Assembly (NCBI GenBank): GCA_963930645.1
Contig: OZ005652.1
Coordinates: 319,050,244 to 319,114,243, forward strand
Reading direction: 5' to 3'
From: Salticus scenicus
Lineage: Eukaryota; Arthropoda; Arachnida; Araneae; Salticidae
Length of the DNA stretch: 64,000 nucleotides
A program made the position numbers and the translations under genes. The notes under the pieces are model-generated. The model made no database searches and had not been told where the DNA came from. It saw only the letters and a program-made list of their open reading frames with translations. Of this stretch, positions 39,016 through 52,900 are shown piece after piece. Positions within the stretch are counted from its first letter, which is position 1. The number at the start of each line of letters is the position of its first letter.

Positions 39016-42000
39016 TGTGTCATTATTGAATTAAGTTAAACTTTCACAAAAATATCTTCAAATTTGGGCGGCTTTCAAAGAATTTTTTTTGGTTTTCAAT
39101 TTAATACTTAATAAAACATGTAAAATAAAAAAATATCCATTTGAAAATTTTATATAATGTGTACAACAATAAGAACTCATCTGCATTTTTTTTTTTTCTT
39201 TTCTTTTTGAATGCAGATTCGGAACTTTTCTTTTAAAAAATAATTTATTACATAAATATGCTTGCAAATAATCATCATCACGATGCTTGCAGAGTGCGTA
39301 CAATGATCAAGATCACTGCTTACCTCCACCTGGATATGAAATATGAAGAGTGCTTAACAAGGAGTTGCATATTCAAGATGCTCAGAACATATTAGCTGTG
39401 TGAGTTCCACGGAACTCTCGCATGATGATTTGAGAGCTTTATATGTCTGTGTGAAGCAAATAATCCAATTGCAAACACATGCCCTTTTCAAAAATGGCAG
39501 AATATTGTTAACGTAAGTTGTTGAATGTAATGGGGTGTATGGCCTGTCGTTGTGTTGTGGTCATCAACAGCCAAACACCATGTCATCATAAAAGAAATTT
39601 TTAAATCAGATCAAATTTTCAAATATTTTTAAATCTTATTGGGTCATTGGTGTTTCAGTGATCTTGTATCTGTTGCTTGGCTTCTACTATGCTTAATAGA
39701 TCATCTTTATTATATATATATTCACATTAAAAAAATTCACAACAGTTAAATTTAAATTAGACCTTGTTTTATAAAAATTTGGTTGTGAGTTTCCTGACTG
39801 TGAAACAAGTATTCAAAATAATGTCATATAATAAGGACGAGCAATTCTGATTACAAAATTCCCTATAGCATAAAATAGGATATGGCTGTCAGTGACAATA
39901 GATGTTATGTCCTCGTAAGTCAGATTATTGATGTATTACTTTACTTAAGTAGACTATATGTAATTAAATATTGTGTGTTTTAATTGATTTTTTTTTTTTT
40001 TTTTTTTTTTTTAAGTGTTGTTTTGCTACTGCCTTGTATTTAAGCATTCTTAATAGTCCTAATAAGCCAGGGACAGAATCCCCACAGAGGCAGAACAGAA
40101 CCCATTATTGGATACAAAAAATTTAACATTTTGGTAGAATTTTTAACAAATATATGATTTACAAAATTAAATACCCAATTTAATTATTCTAAAAATTTAC
40201 CATTAAGTTAAAAAAAAAAAAAAAAAAAAAAGTTCCAATGTATGCAATGTTATAATTTTAGAAAATTAAAAATCTGATTTAGACACCCTATGACTTTCTT
40301 ATACATCCACTGAAATATAATTATTGCTATGATAATAATGACATTTTTAAAAATAAACAGGCAAGTTCCAATCCATGAATACTCCCCACCTCCCTCAAAA
40401 AAAAAAAAAAAAAAAAAGCCTATAAAACTTTACTCAAAGAACTTAAGTCCTTCTACAATCAAAAAATTACTTATATAAGTATTGATTTTTTAGAATTTTA
40501 TTTGTCTACCTGTCGATAACTTCCCTACGAGATTTAAAATTTTTAGTTTTTATGAACAGATGATAAGTTCAGGGGTTGCCGCATTCCTATATTTTTACAT
40601 TTGTTTTATTATTATACTGATACTCTCACCACAATTTTCAAATAATAGCATAAAAACCTTCAAGAAAATTTTCTTTCTGAAAATTATGGTGAAAGTATAA
40701 TAAAATGATTGTAAAAATATAGGAACACTGCACCCCTGTGATTCGGTAATGAACAGAGAGTGACCATAGATATTTTTTCTCTAAATAATATCTGGTTTTT
40801 TGATTGACATACTTTTAAAAGTAGACTCTTTAGTAAATTACTTTTTATTGAAATTTTTTTATTTTTCCGACTGAGTGAAAATAATGCCTGGACCGGGAGT
40901 CGAACCCCAGATCTTTGACTTACAAGGCTCTACCAACTGAGCTATCCAGGCCGACAACTGGTCAGCATTACTCACTCAGACAACCTTAGTAATGCTGACC
41001 GGTTGTCGGCCTGGATAGCTCAATTCGTAGAGCCTTGACCTTGTAAGTCAAAGATCCGGGGTTTCGACTCCCGGTCCAGGCATTATTTTCACTCAGTCAG
41101 AAAAATAAAAAAATTTCAATAAATATGATTTTCTTCCACAGTTGATTATGTGATTTTAATAAAAATTACTTTTTATTTAAAACTACAGTATATATGAAAT
41201 CATGTTTTCCAAATTTTTATGACTTAATCATACTCATTATAGCAAAGTAAATTTGGGAGGACTGACTTAATTCAAATTGAATTACCTTGATTTCCTCAAA
41301 GAGACTTCAAAATTTTTAGTTATCATTTATAAAAGTAACATATCTCAAGCATTATGCAAAAACAAATAATATATAGAAATTTCAATAGAAATACACATGA
41401 TTAAAACAAATTTAATGTTTAAGACAACAGAAATAATTGTACACTTACTAAGTAAGTACAGAAAGAATAGACAAATTTACATTTAAATTTTCTTTTTCAT
41501 TTGAAAACTGAAAGTAAATAAAAAAAAAAAAAATTCTCATGTTATATGAGTGCTTACTTTAAAATTTTTTTTATTATTATTATTGTTATATCTATATGTA
41601 AAATAATTTTAGTGATTTTCTAACCTAATATTTAATAAAATCATATGCTAGCTTCATTACTAAAAATCAAAATTTTTTACTTTATTTATTTATTTTTTTT
41701 TAATTTTTAAAACGTAAAGAATATCTAAAATATGAAAGTGTATCAGAAAGATGAACAGGCGATGACAAATTAAAGTCACAAATATTTTATTATTATAAGT
41801 ATCTAAAACATAAAACAATATCATAATACCTATTTACATTTTTTTAAAGAATACTTTTGACTGGGCTTAGGCTTCAAATTAACTCACCTTAAAATACATC
41901 CAACTGCCCCTATTTCTACTTCTCCTCAGGGGGCACTGCCATCTTATATCAACCTCAGAAGGTCATTTTGGATTTTTTATAAAATATTTTTATTAGTATT

Positions 42001-45000
42001 TAAATAAATTAAAAAACCTTTTACTACCTCGTTGTTGGCCGTTAAATCTTTCGGTCGGGATCCCGACTCTCATCAGACGGCTTCTCTGTGAGTGATTCTG
42101 ATTCTTCTGTCGGTTTCTGCCTCTTCAAAATATGGCGCCACCTTCTATTTGGAGTTACTGCGCTGCTGTCATTACAAACGTTTTTATTGGTTGTTATTTT
42201 GATCGACTCCCGGAACATGGCGTAATTGTATTCTTCGTAATTAGCGTAATTATTATAGAAGAATCAGAATCACTCACAGAGAAGTCGTCTGATGAGAGTC
42301 GGGATCCCGACCGAAAGATTTAACGGCCAACAACGAGGTAGTAAAAGGTTTTTTAATTTATTTAAGTAGTAATTTCACTTCGTTTTTTAATTAATATAAT
42401 TTATTTTTATTAGGTTTCATACGCATATTGATTCCTAATTTTACAGCTTTGAAATGACAAAGAACCGATAGAGTATTTTGAAACAACCAGTACATACCAA
42501 ATTAACTTTAAGAAAAGGAGGGGGGGGGGGGGATTGGATTTTGTATAAATAAACTAACCACAGCCTTACATAAAAACAGAACTAACAAAATAGATTTTAG
42601 CGATATTAAAAAACTCACAAATTATAATAGTTTTTCATACGCCATTAAACACGAGGCATTTAAAATTTTAACTAGCAATAACACATGCAATGACATAACC
42701 TTACAAGGTTGATATATGACAACACTGCCTTGTGAGGAGAAGCGACAAGGGCAACTGACTGCAGTTTGGTGAGTAATCTTGAAAAGATAGTGCACAGCCA
42801 AAAGTACTCTTTTGAGGAATGTAATTAGATACTTTGATATGTTTTTATAGTAAATTAGGTCTTTAATTAATGTTTATAAATACATCTGAAACATACCTGC
42901 TTCTACACCTGGAGTATTTTGAGTATTAACAGTAGCTCTTTCAAGTCTTCGATAATCAGCCAACAATTGTGCACCAGGTAAAGAATTTCCTAAACCATCT
43001 ACATCTGAAATATTTTTATTCCACCAATCATCAGTACCAAAGAGCAAACCTGTGTCAATGACAAAAGGAAAAAAAAAAAAAAAAGCAGCAAGGCAAAAGA
43101 AAAAAGAAAATTATAAAAAGCGTGCAATGCAAAATGAAATATAAATTTCATGCAAAATAACTCTCTATCTGTGTATAATAAATAAAAGATAACTAAAAAA
43201 TTGTGAAAAAAAAAAAAAAAAAAAAAAAAAACTTTTACATTTATGAAATAAAGTAGAACAGAATAAAATATAACAGAAATTAAAAAGAGGGGAAAAAATG
43301 AAAATTAATGATAAGAAAGAAGTGTTTACAAAAATATTAAAATGGTTATTAAAGTTTTTCAAACTCATTTATGAAACTTTTAGCTGTGTAAATTAAAATG
43401 TAAATTTTAGTATTACAAAATTACATAGAAATTAAACATATGAAAACAGATCCATGACAAAAAATAATAAAAATTAAAAAAAAAAAAAAGCTAAACAAAT
43501 ATTTAAATTACAAAGCCATTAACGGTACTTAAGACGATCATGACAATGGATCGAAAATACTCAAAAAAAAAAAAAAAAAAGGCTATAAAAGTAGTAATAT
43601 AAATAATTTGTAATTAAATACTCATTAAAAAATCAGTAATTTAATACTCATTAACAAATATTTAAATTTCTATTCAATTAAATTTTTAAAAATCTATTGA
43701 CAAAAAAAAAAAAAAAAAAAACAGGATTTAAAAAAAATAAATAAATGTTTGAATGTTTGAACACCAAGTGTGATATCAATTAAAATAAAGTATTCAATTC
43801 AAACTAATTTTGAATAATTATGAAGTAGTTGGGGTTCTGTTATTTACATCAGAAGATTTTCCTAATGCTAATCATCCCTCCACATGTCAACAAAAACATG
43901 AAATTTGTCAACCACAGCACAAATTATCTTAAACTAAGGCTAAAGCTATAATGAATTAATGTTGTATGGTAGAAATTCTATGCTAATAGACCTACACAAA
44001 GAAGGCACAATAGAATTTTTAGAAATAAATGAAGTATATGAAATTGTGAATTAGCTGACAGATAAACCACATGTTTTGTTTCTTTAAGGGATTCAGACAT
44101 TAAAAATAAAAACAATAATAATAATAATATCACACAGAATTTTTTGAGAACAATATTTGTAAATTTTTTAAACTCAGACATGTGTATCACACCAATAAAA
44201 CTTTACTGTTGCTTTAGGATTCAAGAAAAACTTATCAAATAAAAATCAAAAGTGTTAAAAATAGATAATTATTAAAATAATAACAATAATAATAAATAAA
44301 GATAATTATAGTTATATAATATATATATGTGACGAATTCCCTTACTTGAGTCACATAATAGCTATGAAGGAAAGAGGCTGGCACTCAGTAATAACTCCAA
44401 AATTGCAGCACATGTTTTTATTTATCCATCTGGAACATATCATAAGATACAATCCATAATTATAGGCTGAGCAAATGGGAGCCGCGCAGTGTAGCCAGAG
44501 GCCCGTGATCAAACATCATGTGATACCCGTGACCCCTCTCGGGCCGTTATTTGACATAAGTTTACTAAGCAAGAGCACACAAGAAGAGAGAGCTCCTCTG
44601 TCCGTGTTTTCACTTAAATACTGGCATTTTTGGCGGGAAATCACACCACTCCTTCCTATGCTTATTGGATATTAACTTAATGATTGACAGCTTAGCTGAG
44701 GTCCAGATTTCTAGGATTAATTACTATGCAGCTCCTAACCACAAAAAGCTGCAGGTTGCACTTATTCATCACTTTCTTATCTTAAAATTGGTTCTCTTTT
44801 ATGATTTTTGCGTTAATTATGCAGACATTAAAAACCACCACTAATTTAGATAACTCTTAAACATAATAATATGCAAATTTCAAATAAAAATAAAAATTCA
44901 AAAATAATACCAACTTTGTGAAAATATCAATTTTTAAAAATAATTATGCAGAACATTAAAAACAAAAACTAATTTAGGTAACCCTTAAATATAATAATAT

Positions 45001-48000
45001 TCAAATTTCAAATAAAAATAAAAATTCAAAAATAATACCAACTTTGTGAAAATATCTTTTTTTTTTTTTTTTATTTTTTTTATTAAAGTTCCTCTTTATT
45101 TTAAAATAAATAAATCATTTACTCACTTACTTTTCTTCGTGAATGCCGTAACAAAAATAAATTTTTTTTTACTTTTCTGTCAGCAAAACAAAATGAAATG
45201 ACTTTAACACTTTTGATTGTTTATCTATCTGTTTCTAATTTTCCTCCATCCAGTGAATGAGGCCATTGACCTTGATGAAATAACACATTTGATAATGGAA
45301 GAAACATCTGCTCTGGTTTTCCTTCTTTTTATCAACACATGGCTCTGACCTTGATGGATGCAGAGAGAAGAGTGCAGAGAAAAACAAAACTTGACACACT
45401 TTCTTTGAGATGCAATTCAGTCTCTGTTGAATAAGCTAATTTTGCCTGATTGAATGAATATATTTTCCTTTATTTTCTTTTCTCCATTAGGTATTAAAGA
45501 TAAGGAACGATATTTTTCTTTTGAGAAGGCTGCTTTTATTGATATAGATTTAATTTAATGTCCCTCCAAGAGGGGTCACGATCACGCATAATTTTCTTGC
45601 AGCCATAACTTCTAGAGCACCATTATTTTTTATTTTATGCAGGTGTTCCATGCCTGTCGACTTATTTTAATGTGACGAATTCCCTTACTTGAGTCACATA
45701 ATAGCTATGAAGGAAAGAGGCTGGCACTCAGTAATAACTCCAAAATTGCAGCACATGTTTTTATTTATCCATCTGGAACATATCATAAGATACAATCCAT
45801 AATTATAGGCTGAGCAAATGGGAGCCGCGCAGTGTAGCCAGAGGCCCGTGATCAAACATCATGTGATACCCGTGACCCCTCTCGGGCCGTTATTTGACAT
45901 AAGTTTACTAAGCAAGAGCACACAAGAAGAGAGAGCTCCTCTGTCCGTGTTTTCACTTAAATACTGGCATTTTTGGTGGGAAATCACACCACTCCTTCCT
46001 ATGCTTATTGGATATTAACTTAATGATTGACAGCTTAGCTGAGGTCCAGATTTCTAGGATTAATTACTATGCAGCTCCTAACGACAAAAAGCTGCAGGTT
46101 GCACTTATTCATCACTTTCTTATCTTAAAATTGGTTCTCTTTTATGATTTTTGCGTTATGCTTGCGCCTTGTACTAAAACTTACTCTACAGGGGAAATTT
46201 TAGAATTAATTTTAAGTTAAGACTTTCTAATGGGATTTTCTTTAAATTATTGCTCACTATTAATTTAAAATAATAAAATAATAATTTGAAAAACTTACCT
46301 CTCTTTATCCTTTCATATATATATATATATATATATATATGAATAAAATTATAATTCTGTACTTAGCAGAATTTAATTAAATTAAAAGTAGATTATAAAG
46401 TTTAAAAGCTTCATATTGGTAATATTGAATTTTATACAGATAATAATAACACATCTATATAAGTACAGAGAAGTGCCACAGTGTGCTCTGGATTTTTTTT
46501 TTTTTTTTTTTTTTTGTCTGCGACTGCACCTTTTTGAGGAGGGCAAAGTGCTCTGCATCATGAGATGTATAAATGTGTTCCGAATATTTCAACGAAGGCA
46601 TTTCATTTAATTATAAATCTGTATCATCTTAATTAATGAAGTTATTGATTAAAAACTTCGGGTTTATAAAGGTACTCTATTTGCCATTATAGAAATAATT
46701 TCTCTTATTACATCATTTTCCGACAATGACGTCATTCTCCACAGGGACACAGAAATAAAAATGTTATCATTGGTGTAAAAAAAAAAAAAAAATTCCGCAA
46801 ATATCTTTTCTGTTTTTCTACTTTTAGAAAATTAATTTTATTACTGGTAATATATGTTTGTTTTATTTATTTATTTATTTTATTTTTTTTATGTGTTCTT
46901 TTTTTGTGCATAAAGAAATAACGTCCTGTCTGTATAACTGACAGCATTTCTTTTTGCCATTAAAATGTATTTATCTTTTTTATTTAAAAACATATTTTAA
47001 AATACTTCAGATATATTTTGGCATACAAAAATATTTAGATTTAAATTCACACTCAATTATAAATGAAAAAATCTTTAAATAATATTAATCCATGAAGTAA
47101 CTTAATTAGAAAATTTAAAAATACAACCTTTTACTTTCTTCATGTCTTCTTTTATTCAGACTAGTTTCGCTTGGGGCGCCCCAGCTTGGTCTCTGACATC
47201 TCGGTGTTCGAAACTGAAGTTTTCATGCCTCCTTCCTCTTTTAAAAATTCTGCGCCATTGACGATTGAGCAGAGCCCTATCGTTGCCATTGCAATTGTTT
47301 GAATTTGTTAAAATTTCGACTGACTCCCTGATTGCTGCGTAACCGTGGTTGTGATAGTTGGCCAACTTTTTTACTTGTTCAAATTTTATGTTAATCTCTT
47401 CATTTTTGTTTACTTGGTACACCGAGAATTTTCGGCAGATATAAAGATCATAAAAATCCCCCTAAAATCAGACCTGTAGTAAGTAAAAGTGAAGAACCCA
47501 CATACTCATTGGAAAAATATATGGCAGAAATTTATAAAAATTTACTTCCCCCCCTCACCCCATAGCCTAAATTCCACCGAAGATTTCATCAGTAAAATTT
47601 ATGATATTAAAATACAAGAAAATTTTCAATTTGTTAGTTTCGATGTAGTAAATCTTTACCCATCAATAGACATAAAAAATATTGCTAAATTAATAAATGA
47701 AAAAATAAATGAACAGTACATGAACCCATCAATAGCCCAAACTTTGAACATTGCTACTAATTTCTTATTAAATGAAAATTATTTTACTTTTAATGGAAAA
47801 TATTATAAGCAAGTCAAGGGGGTCCCAATGGGGTCTCCTATTTCAGGTTTTCTAGCAGAATATAAACTACGTAAAATTGAAAATAATTTTGATAAAAAAC
47901 TTAAAAGTAAAATTTTTCATTGGTTTCGTTATGTAGATGACGTTTTTGCAATAATCGATCAAAAAACAGACCCCACAGAAATTTTAAACACCTTAAATCA

Positions 48001-49230
48001 AATAGATCCTGACATTAAATTCACCCTTGAAGAAGAGAATAATAAACAATTAAATTTCCTAGACGTCACCATCAATCGCCATACTGATAAAATAACCACC
48101 CAAGTTTACAGAAAACCTAATAGCAGCAAGGAAATAATCCATAAAAATAGTAAAACCCCTTTTAAATACAAAATTAATGCTATCCAAGCCCATATCAACC
48201 GTGCAATAACAATTTGTAAAGATAATAAAATTTTAAAAAATGAAATAAAAAATATTAAACAATTTACACAGAAAGCAGGCTATTCAAACAAGTTAATAGA
48301 TAATTTATTTAAGAAACGATTAAAATGTCTAAATAAAATTAATAATTTCCAAAAACCAAAACTTAAATATACCACTTCCATTCCTTATGACCGCGGAATA
48401 TCAAATAAAATTAAGAAAGTTGCAGCAAAACACAATATAAACGTACCTATAAAGCCTAACTCCAACATTTTTCAGCTAATCAGAAGTGACAAAGATAAAG
48501 TAAATCCTTTGGAAACCGCAGGAATATATAAAATACCATATACTAATAAGCAAGAAAGTGAAATGTGTTATATAGGAAAAACAAAAAGAAAAATAAAGAT
48601 GCATATTAAAGAACATAGTCACGATATAACAACTGGTAAAATAACAACTGCTTTAACCAAGTAAACAAAAATGAAGAGATTAACATAAAATTTGAACAAG
48701 TAAAAAAGTTGTCCAACTATCACAACCATGGTTACGCAGCAATCAGGGAGTCAGTTGAAATTTTAACAAATTCAAACAATTGCAATGGCAACGATGGGGC
48801 TCTGCTCAATCATCAATGGCGCAGAATTTTTAAAAGAGGAAGGAGGCGTGAAAACTTCAGTTTCGAACACCGAGATGTCAGAGACCAGGCTGGGGCGCCC
48901 CAAGCGAAACTAGTCTGAATAAAAGAAGACATGAAGAAAGTAAAAGGTTGTATTTTTAAATTTTCTAATGAAAAAATCTTATTTAGCATTGATAATTTTT
49001 TAACATTACAGAATTAGACATTTCTATAATACATTTCATATTTCTAATTATGGCAAGAAAAAAATTCATCACCTAAAATTCTTATAATCAAACAAGTAGA
49101 TTTTATTCTTCGTTAATGTAAGAAGTAGTTAGGAGAGAAGGTACTTTTCATTTCACTGGTGCAAATCTCACCAAGCAAACTTTATTGCTGACAACAATAC
49201 ATTTATGGATTAAAAATAAATTTGTAACTT

Positions 49231-49264
<34 letters not shown>

Positions 49265-49895
49265 TTTATTTATATACGTTATTAGAGATTTGACAAAATA
49301 AATGCTGTAATTTTTATGGGAGAACACTTTTAACAGCTAGCTTTAAACAAAACTTTAGAAAATTTAAAAATAAAAATATAAAATAAATAAAATAAGTAAA
49401 CGGTCGCGTCTCTTTAATTTTAATTATTATTCAAAGGGTTTCTGTTTTGAAACAATTACTCGTAATGATTGGCATTGGTTATATCATTCTTGGCATCTTT
49501 ATCGCTTCACCAGCAAAATGGAAAACTACGGAAGACAACTAATAATTGAAGCTGCAAGAGGTTTTTCCAAATTAAACTTTTTATCTTTTTCAATATTTTA
49601 GATTGTTAAAAATTATTATCTAGCAGTACAATAAATATATACAGAGAGTATTATATACTGCCATAAATTAAATAAAAAAATTCAATAGTAAAAAGTATGG
49701 GCATTAGAAAAAATAGATTCTAATTTTTTTTAAGAGTTTATTCTAATTTAATTAAAAGTTTTTTATATTTTTTTAACAAGCAATTCTACCAAAAAGTCCA
49801 TTGTCAAATGGTGACAAAAACTTAAATGTCGCCAAAGGGTTCATATACTATATCTGTAACACAAAATGGTCCAGATATTACAAATTTCTTTTCTG

Positions 49896-49927
<32 letters not shown>

Positions 49928-52900
49928 AGCATATTATTTCATTAAAAAAAAAAAAAAAAAAAAAATGGTATTAACTATTATGTATTTCAATTTGACATCA
50001 AATATGGGTATTTCCACAATTTTTTTTTTTCTTGTTTCATGCAACATTAATTTTCCTATTTAGTGAAAGGTAAAGAAGCGAATAGACAGGCAGAGTGCCA
50101 CAGAGGTTAATAAGTGAAGCGAGTCGGGGGTTAGTGAGTGGAGCGAGCAGGGGGCAGAGCCCCCTAGTTTATTTCATTAAAATTTATAGAAATTAAATTT
50201 ATTTGTAATTTTTATAATATAATTAAACATTAATAAATATAATTATAAATTTATTTTTATTATAATAGCGCCAAGGGTTAATAAAATAGTGTTACTACGT
50301 CTAAGTAATATATGGTGCCAAAATTTAAATATTCAGTAGATGCTGAGATAGAGCTATCTGTAAAATCTTTGTTCATAAATAATAACTATGTCATCTGCTG
50401 TGTTAACATGGAACAAATTTAATAGTGTGGGCAGGAAGACACTTTCCTATACACAACAACATTAGAACATATGAGGTTTTGCATAATTTCAAGTTTTTTT
50501 TTTTTTGTTATATGTATTTATTTCTAAAGTAATATTAAAAAAAAAAAATAGTGATTTGTAAACAATTCACTTATTATTATTTTTTTTTTTCCATTTACTT
50601 AAATATAGTGACCAATAAGATAGACAAAATCTTAAAGTTAGTACACAATAAAATGAGGGGGAAAAAATCAAATCTTCACTAAATGAAAATAATAATACAT
50701 ATGGAAAATGTGTAGGACTATATTTAAAATTTATACCTGAAAGTAAGTTAACTACAGCATAATTTTCAAGGGATGAAGGTTTATAACCAGCTTCTTCAAG
50801 TAAATTAACAGCTAATATTTGTTGATACAACTCAGCAAGCCAGGTAGCAGAAAGATAGACCAAAACACCACTTCCATGTACTTCTTCTATAAATTGTAGC
50901 TAAAAATTTTAACATTGAGAATTAGACACTATTGACAAAATCTATTAATATGCTTATAATATTAGAATATCACTATGACAAAATCTAGTAATATGCTTAT
51001 AATATTAGAATAATACTAACAAAAAGAGTATACAAAAAATAAGAAAAGTTTTGAAAAGGTTCTTATTATAAATCCACTGAAAACTGGAGGTCAGAGATTT
51101 TTATGAATACAATACAGTAGAGCCACAGTTATCCGAGCCTCGATTAACCGAGGTAGCCACAAAAAAGCCGGAGGAGGCATGGCCTTAGACAAATGGCATG
51201 GAAAACTTTGACGAATTTTACAATTCAGTACTGCATTTCATAATTTATGTATGTATTTCATTCTTAACTAACTATATGTAAAAAAAAAAAAAAAATATGT
51301 AATAGATGTATTATTTTACTTCATTGACCACATTTTCATCCATTTTAAACTTAACTGTATGTTTTTTCCTCAATTTACGATAAAGTCGATGTTATCCGAA
51401 ATTTCGATTATCCTAGGTACCCTCGGTCCACATTACCTTAGATACCAAGGCTCTATTGTATTTTCTTCTTATCTGTAGTAGAAAGTAAAAACACATAAAA
51501 GAAACATATCTGGTCTTATAAAATTTTTTAGTTTGCAGTAACAATTTATCCGTAATGATGTACTTCTCTTAAAATATTCAAAATATTTTATACTTCATAA
51601 AATAAATTTAACATAATATAAATGAATTAACAAGTGAGAAATATTAAACCTGATAAAAATCATGCTGGAATAGCCTCTTCTGCACAAAAAATGCATCCAT
51701 AATATTTTTAGTAATACAAGCACAAAAAATTAAAATTTATATTAAAGAAGAAAATATATATGTCTGTGTATGTGTAACTTACTTCTGTTAGAGGAATAGG
51801 ACTAGCAGAGTCCTTATAATAGTTGCACCGAATAAGTTTCAAATTTAGTAACAAAGCAGAATATAGAGCTAAGTATATTCCATCAGCATTAAGTATAGTA
51901 ATATGTGACATGACATCCTCAATATTATCATGGGGATCCTTTAAATTCTGTTGAGTTTGCCAAAGACCTACGAGAAAAAAAGAAATGAAATTTATTAAAC
52001 AAAAGAAACTGATTGCATAAGTGGACTTTGCTCAGTCCCCCGTCCTTTTTTTTGTTCACATTAATTTCTACTACATGGCATATTATACTCATGTTAAGAG
52101 AAATGGGCTGATCACCCAGTTTAGTCACAGAATGAAGTGCTCAACACACTATGTCAGCCCCTGATTTGAGACATTTACCTTATCCTAGTTTGTTAATTTT
52201 ATAAAGGTCAGTCCAAAGACCTACGAGAAAAAAAAAGAAATGAAATTTATTAAACAAAAGAAACTGATTGCATAAGTGGACTTTGCTCAGTTCCCCGTCC
52301 TTTTTTTTGTTCACATTAATTTCTACTACATGGTATATTATACTCATGTTAAGAGAAATGGGCTGATCACCCAGTTTAGTCACAGAATGAAGTGCTCAAC
52401 ACACTATGTCAGCCCCTGATTTGAGACATTTACCTTATCCTAGTTTGTTAATTTTATAAAGGTCAGTCCAAAGACCTACGAGAAAAAAAAAAAGAAATGA
52501 AATTTATTAAACAAAAGAAACTGATTGCATAAGTGGACTTTGCTCAGTTCCCCGTCCTTTTTTTTGTTCACATTAATTTCTACTACATGGGCATATTATA
52601 CTCATGTTAAGAGAAATGGGTTGATCACCCAGTTTAGTCACAGAATGAAGTGCTCAACACACTATTTATCCTAATTTGTTAATTTTATAAAGGTCAGTTT
52701 TCATATAGTTTTCATGCAATTTCATACCATTTTATAATGCGTACTTATGAAAAAAAAAAAAATTGCCCTACCCTCCCTTTTCATCTTTATGATGAAAGTA
52801 ATCCTCATACTGCATTTTTATATGAAATTTTATTACATTCACCCATATTACAAAAATCCTAAATTAAAAAGAAAAAAAGAAAAGAAAAACCCTTAACATT

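Larger units (their letters stand above)
40846..41120. repeat. Palindrome with a tRNA-like gene in each arm
   Basis: Arms 40846-40972 and 40988-41120, spacer 15 bp. Similarity covers the tRNA-like part and both flanks, so the whole unit was inverted, not the tRNA alone. Confidence 0.88.
42002..42366. repeat. Penelope 3'-end foldback carrying two hammerheads
   Basis: Arms about 42002-42112 and 42259-42366 are inverted copies differing at a few bases. Both hold a hammerhead and the last ORF codons, then 'aacgaggtagtaaaagg' at the outer end. The left arm extends further into coding sequence than the right. Confidence 0.88.
47105..48970 (+). mobile_element. Penelope-like element flanked by inverted copies of its 3' end
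   Basis: The inner element (about 47430-48970, plus) has RT and GIY-YIG coding sequence and a 3' end 'gaagaaagtaaaagg'. An inverted, 5'-truncated copy of the last ~310 bp (47105-47422) lies head to head with it. Arms are about 98% alike by eye. Confidence 0.9.

Noticed and set aside
44475..44675. Identical 66-codon ORF in both LTR-like repeats
   Set aside because: Conserved only because the DNA copies are nearly identical; preferred LTR orientation is opposite.
48855..48918. Possible hammerhead at the 3' end of the 47-49 kb Penelope copy
   Set aside because: GAAAC-TA-GTC and a GC-rich stem are present, but the CTGANGA box reads CAGAGA and stem I does not pair; at most a decayed relic.
52180..52383. 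67-codon minus-strand ORFs repeated at 51.9-52.4 kb
   Set aside because: Product of the tandem acceptor repeat; only the first unit leads into real exon D.
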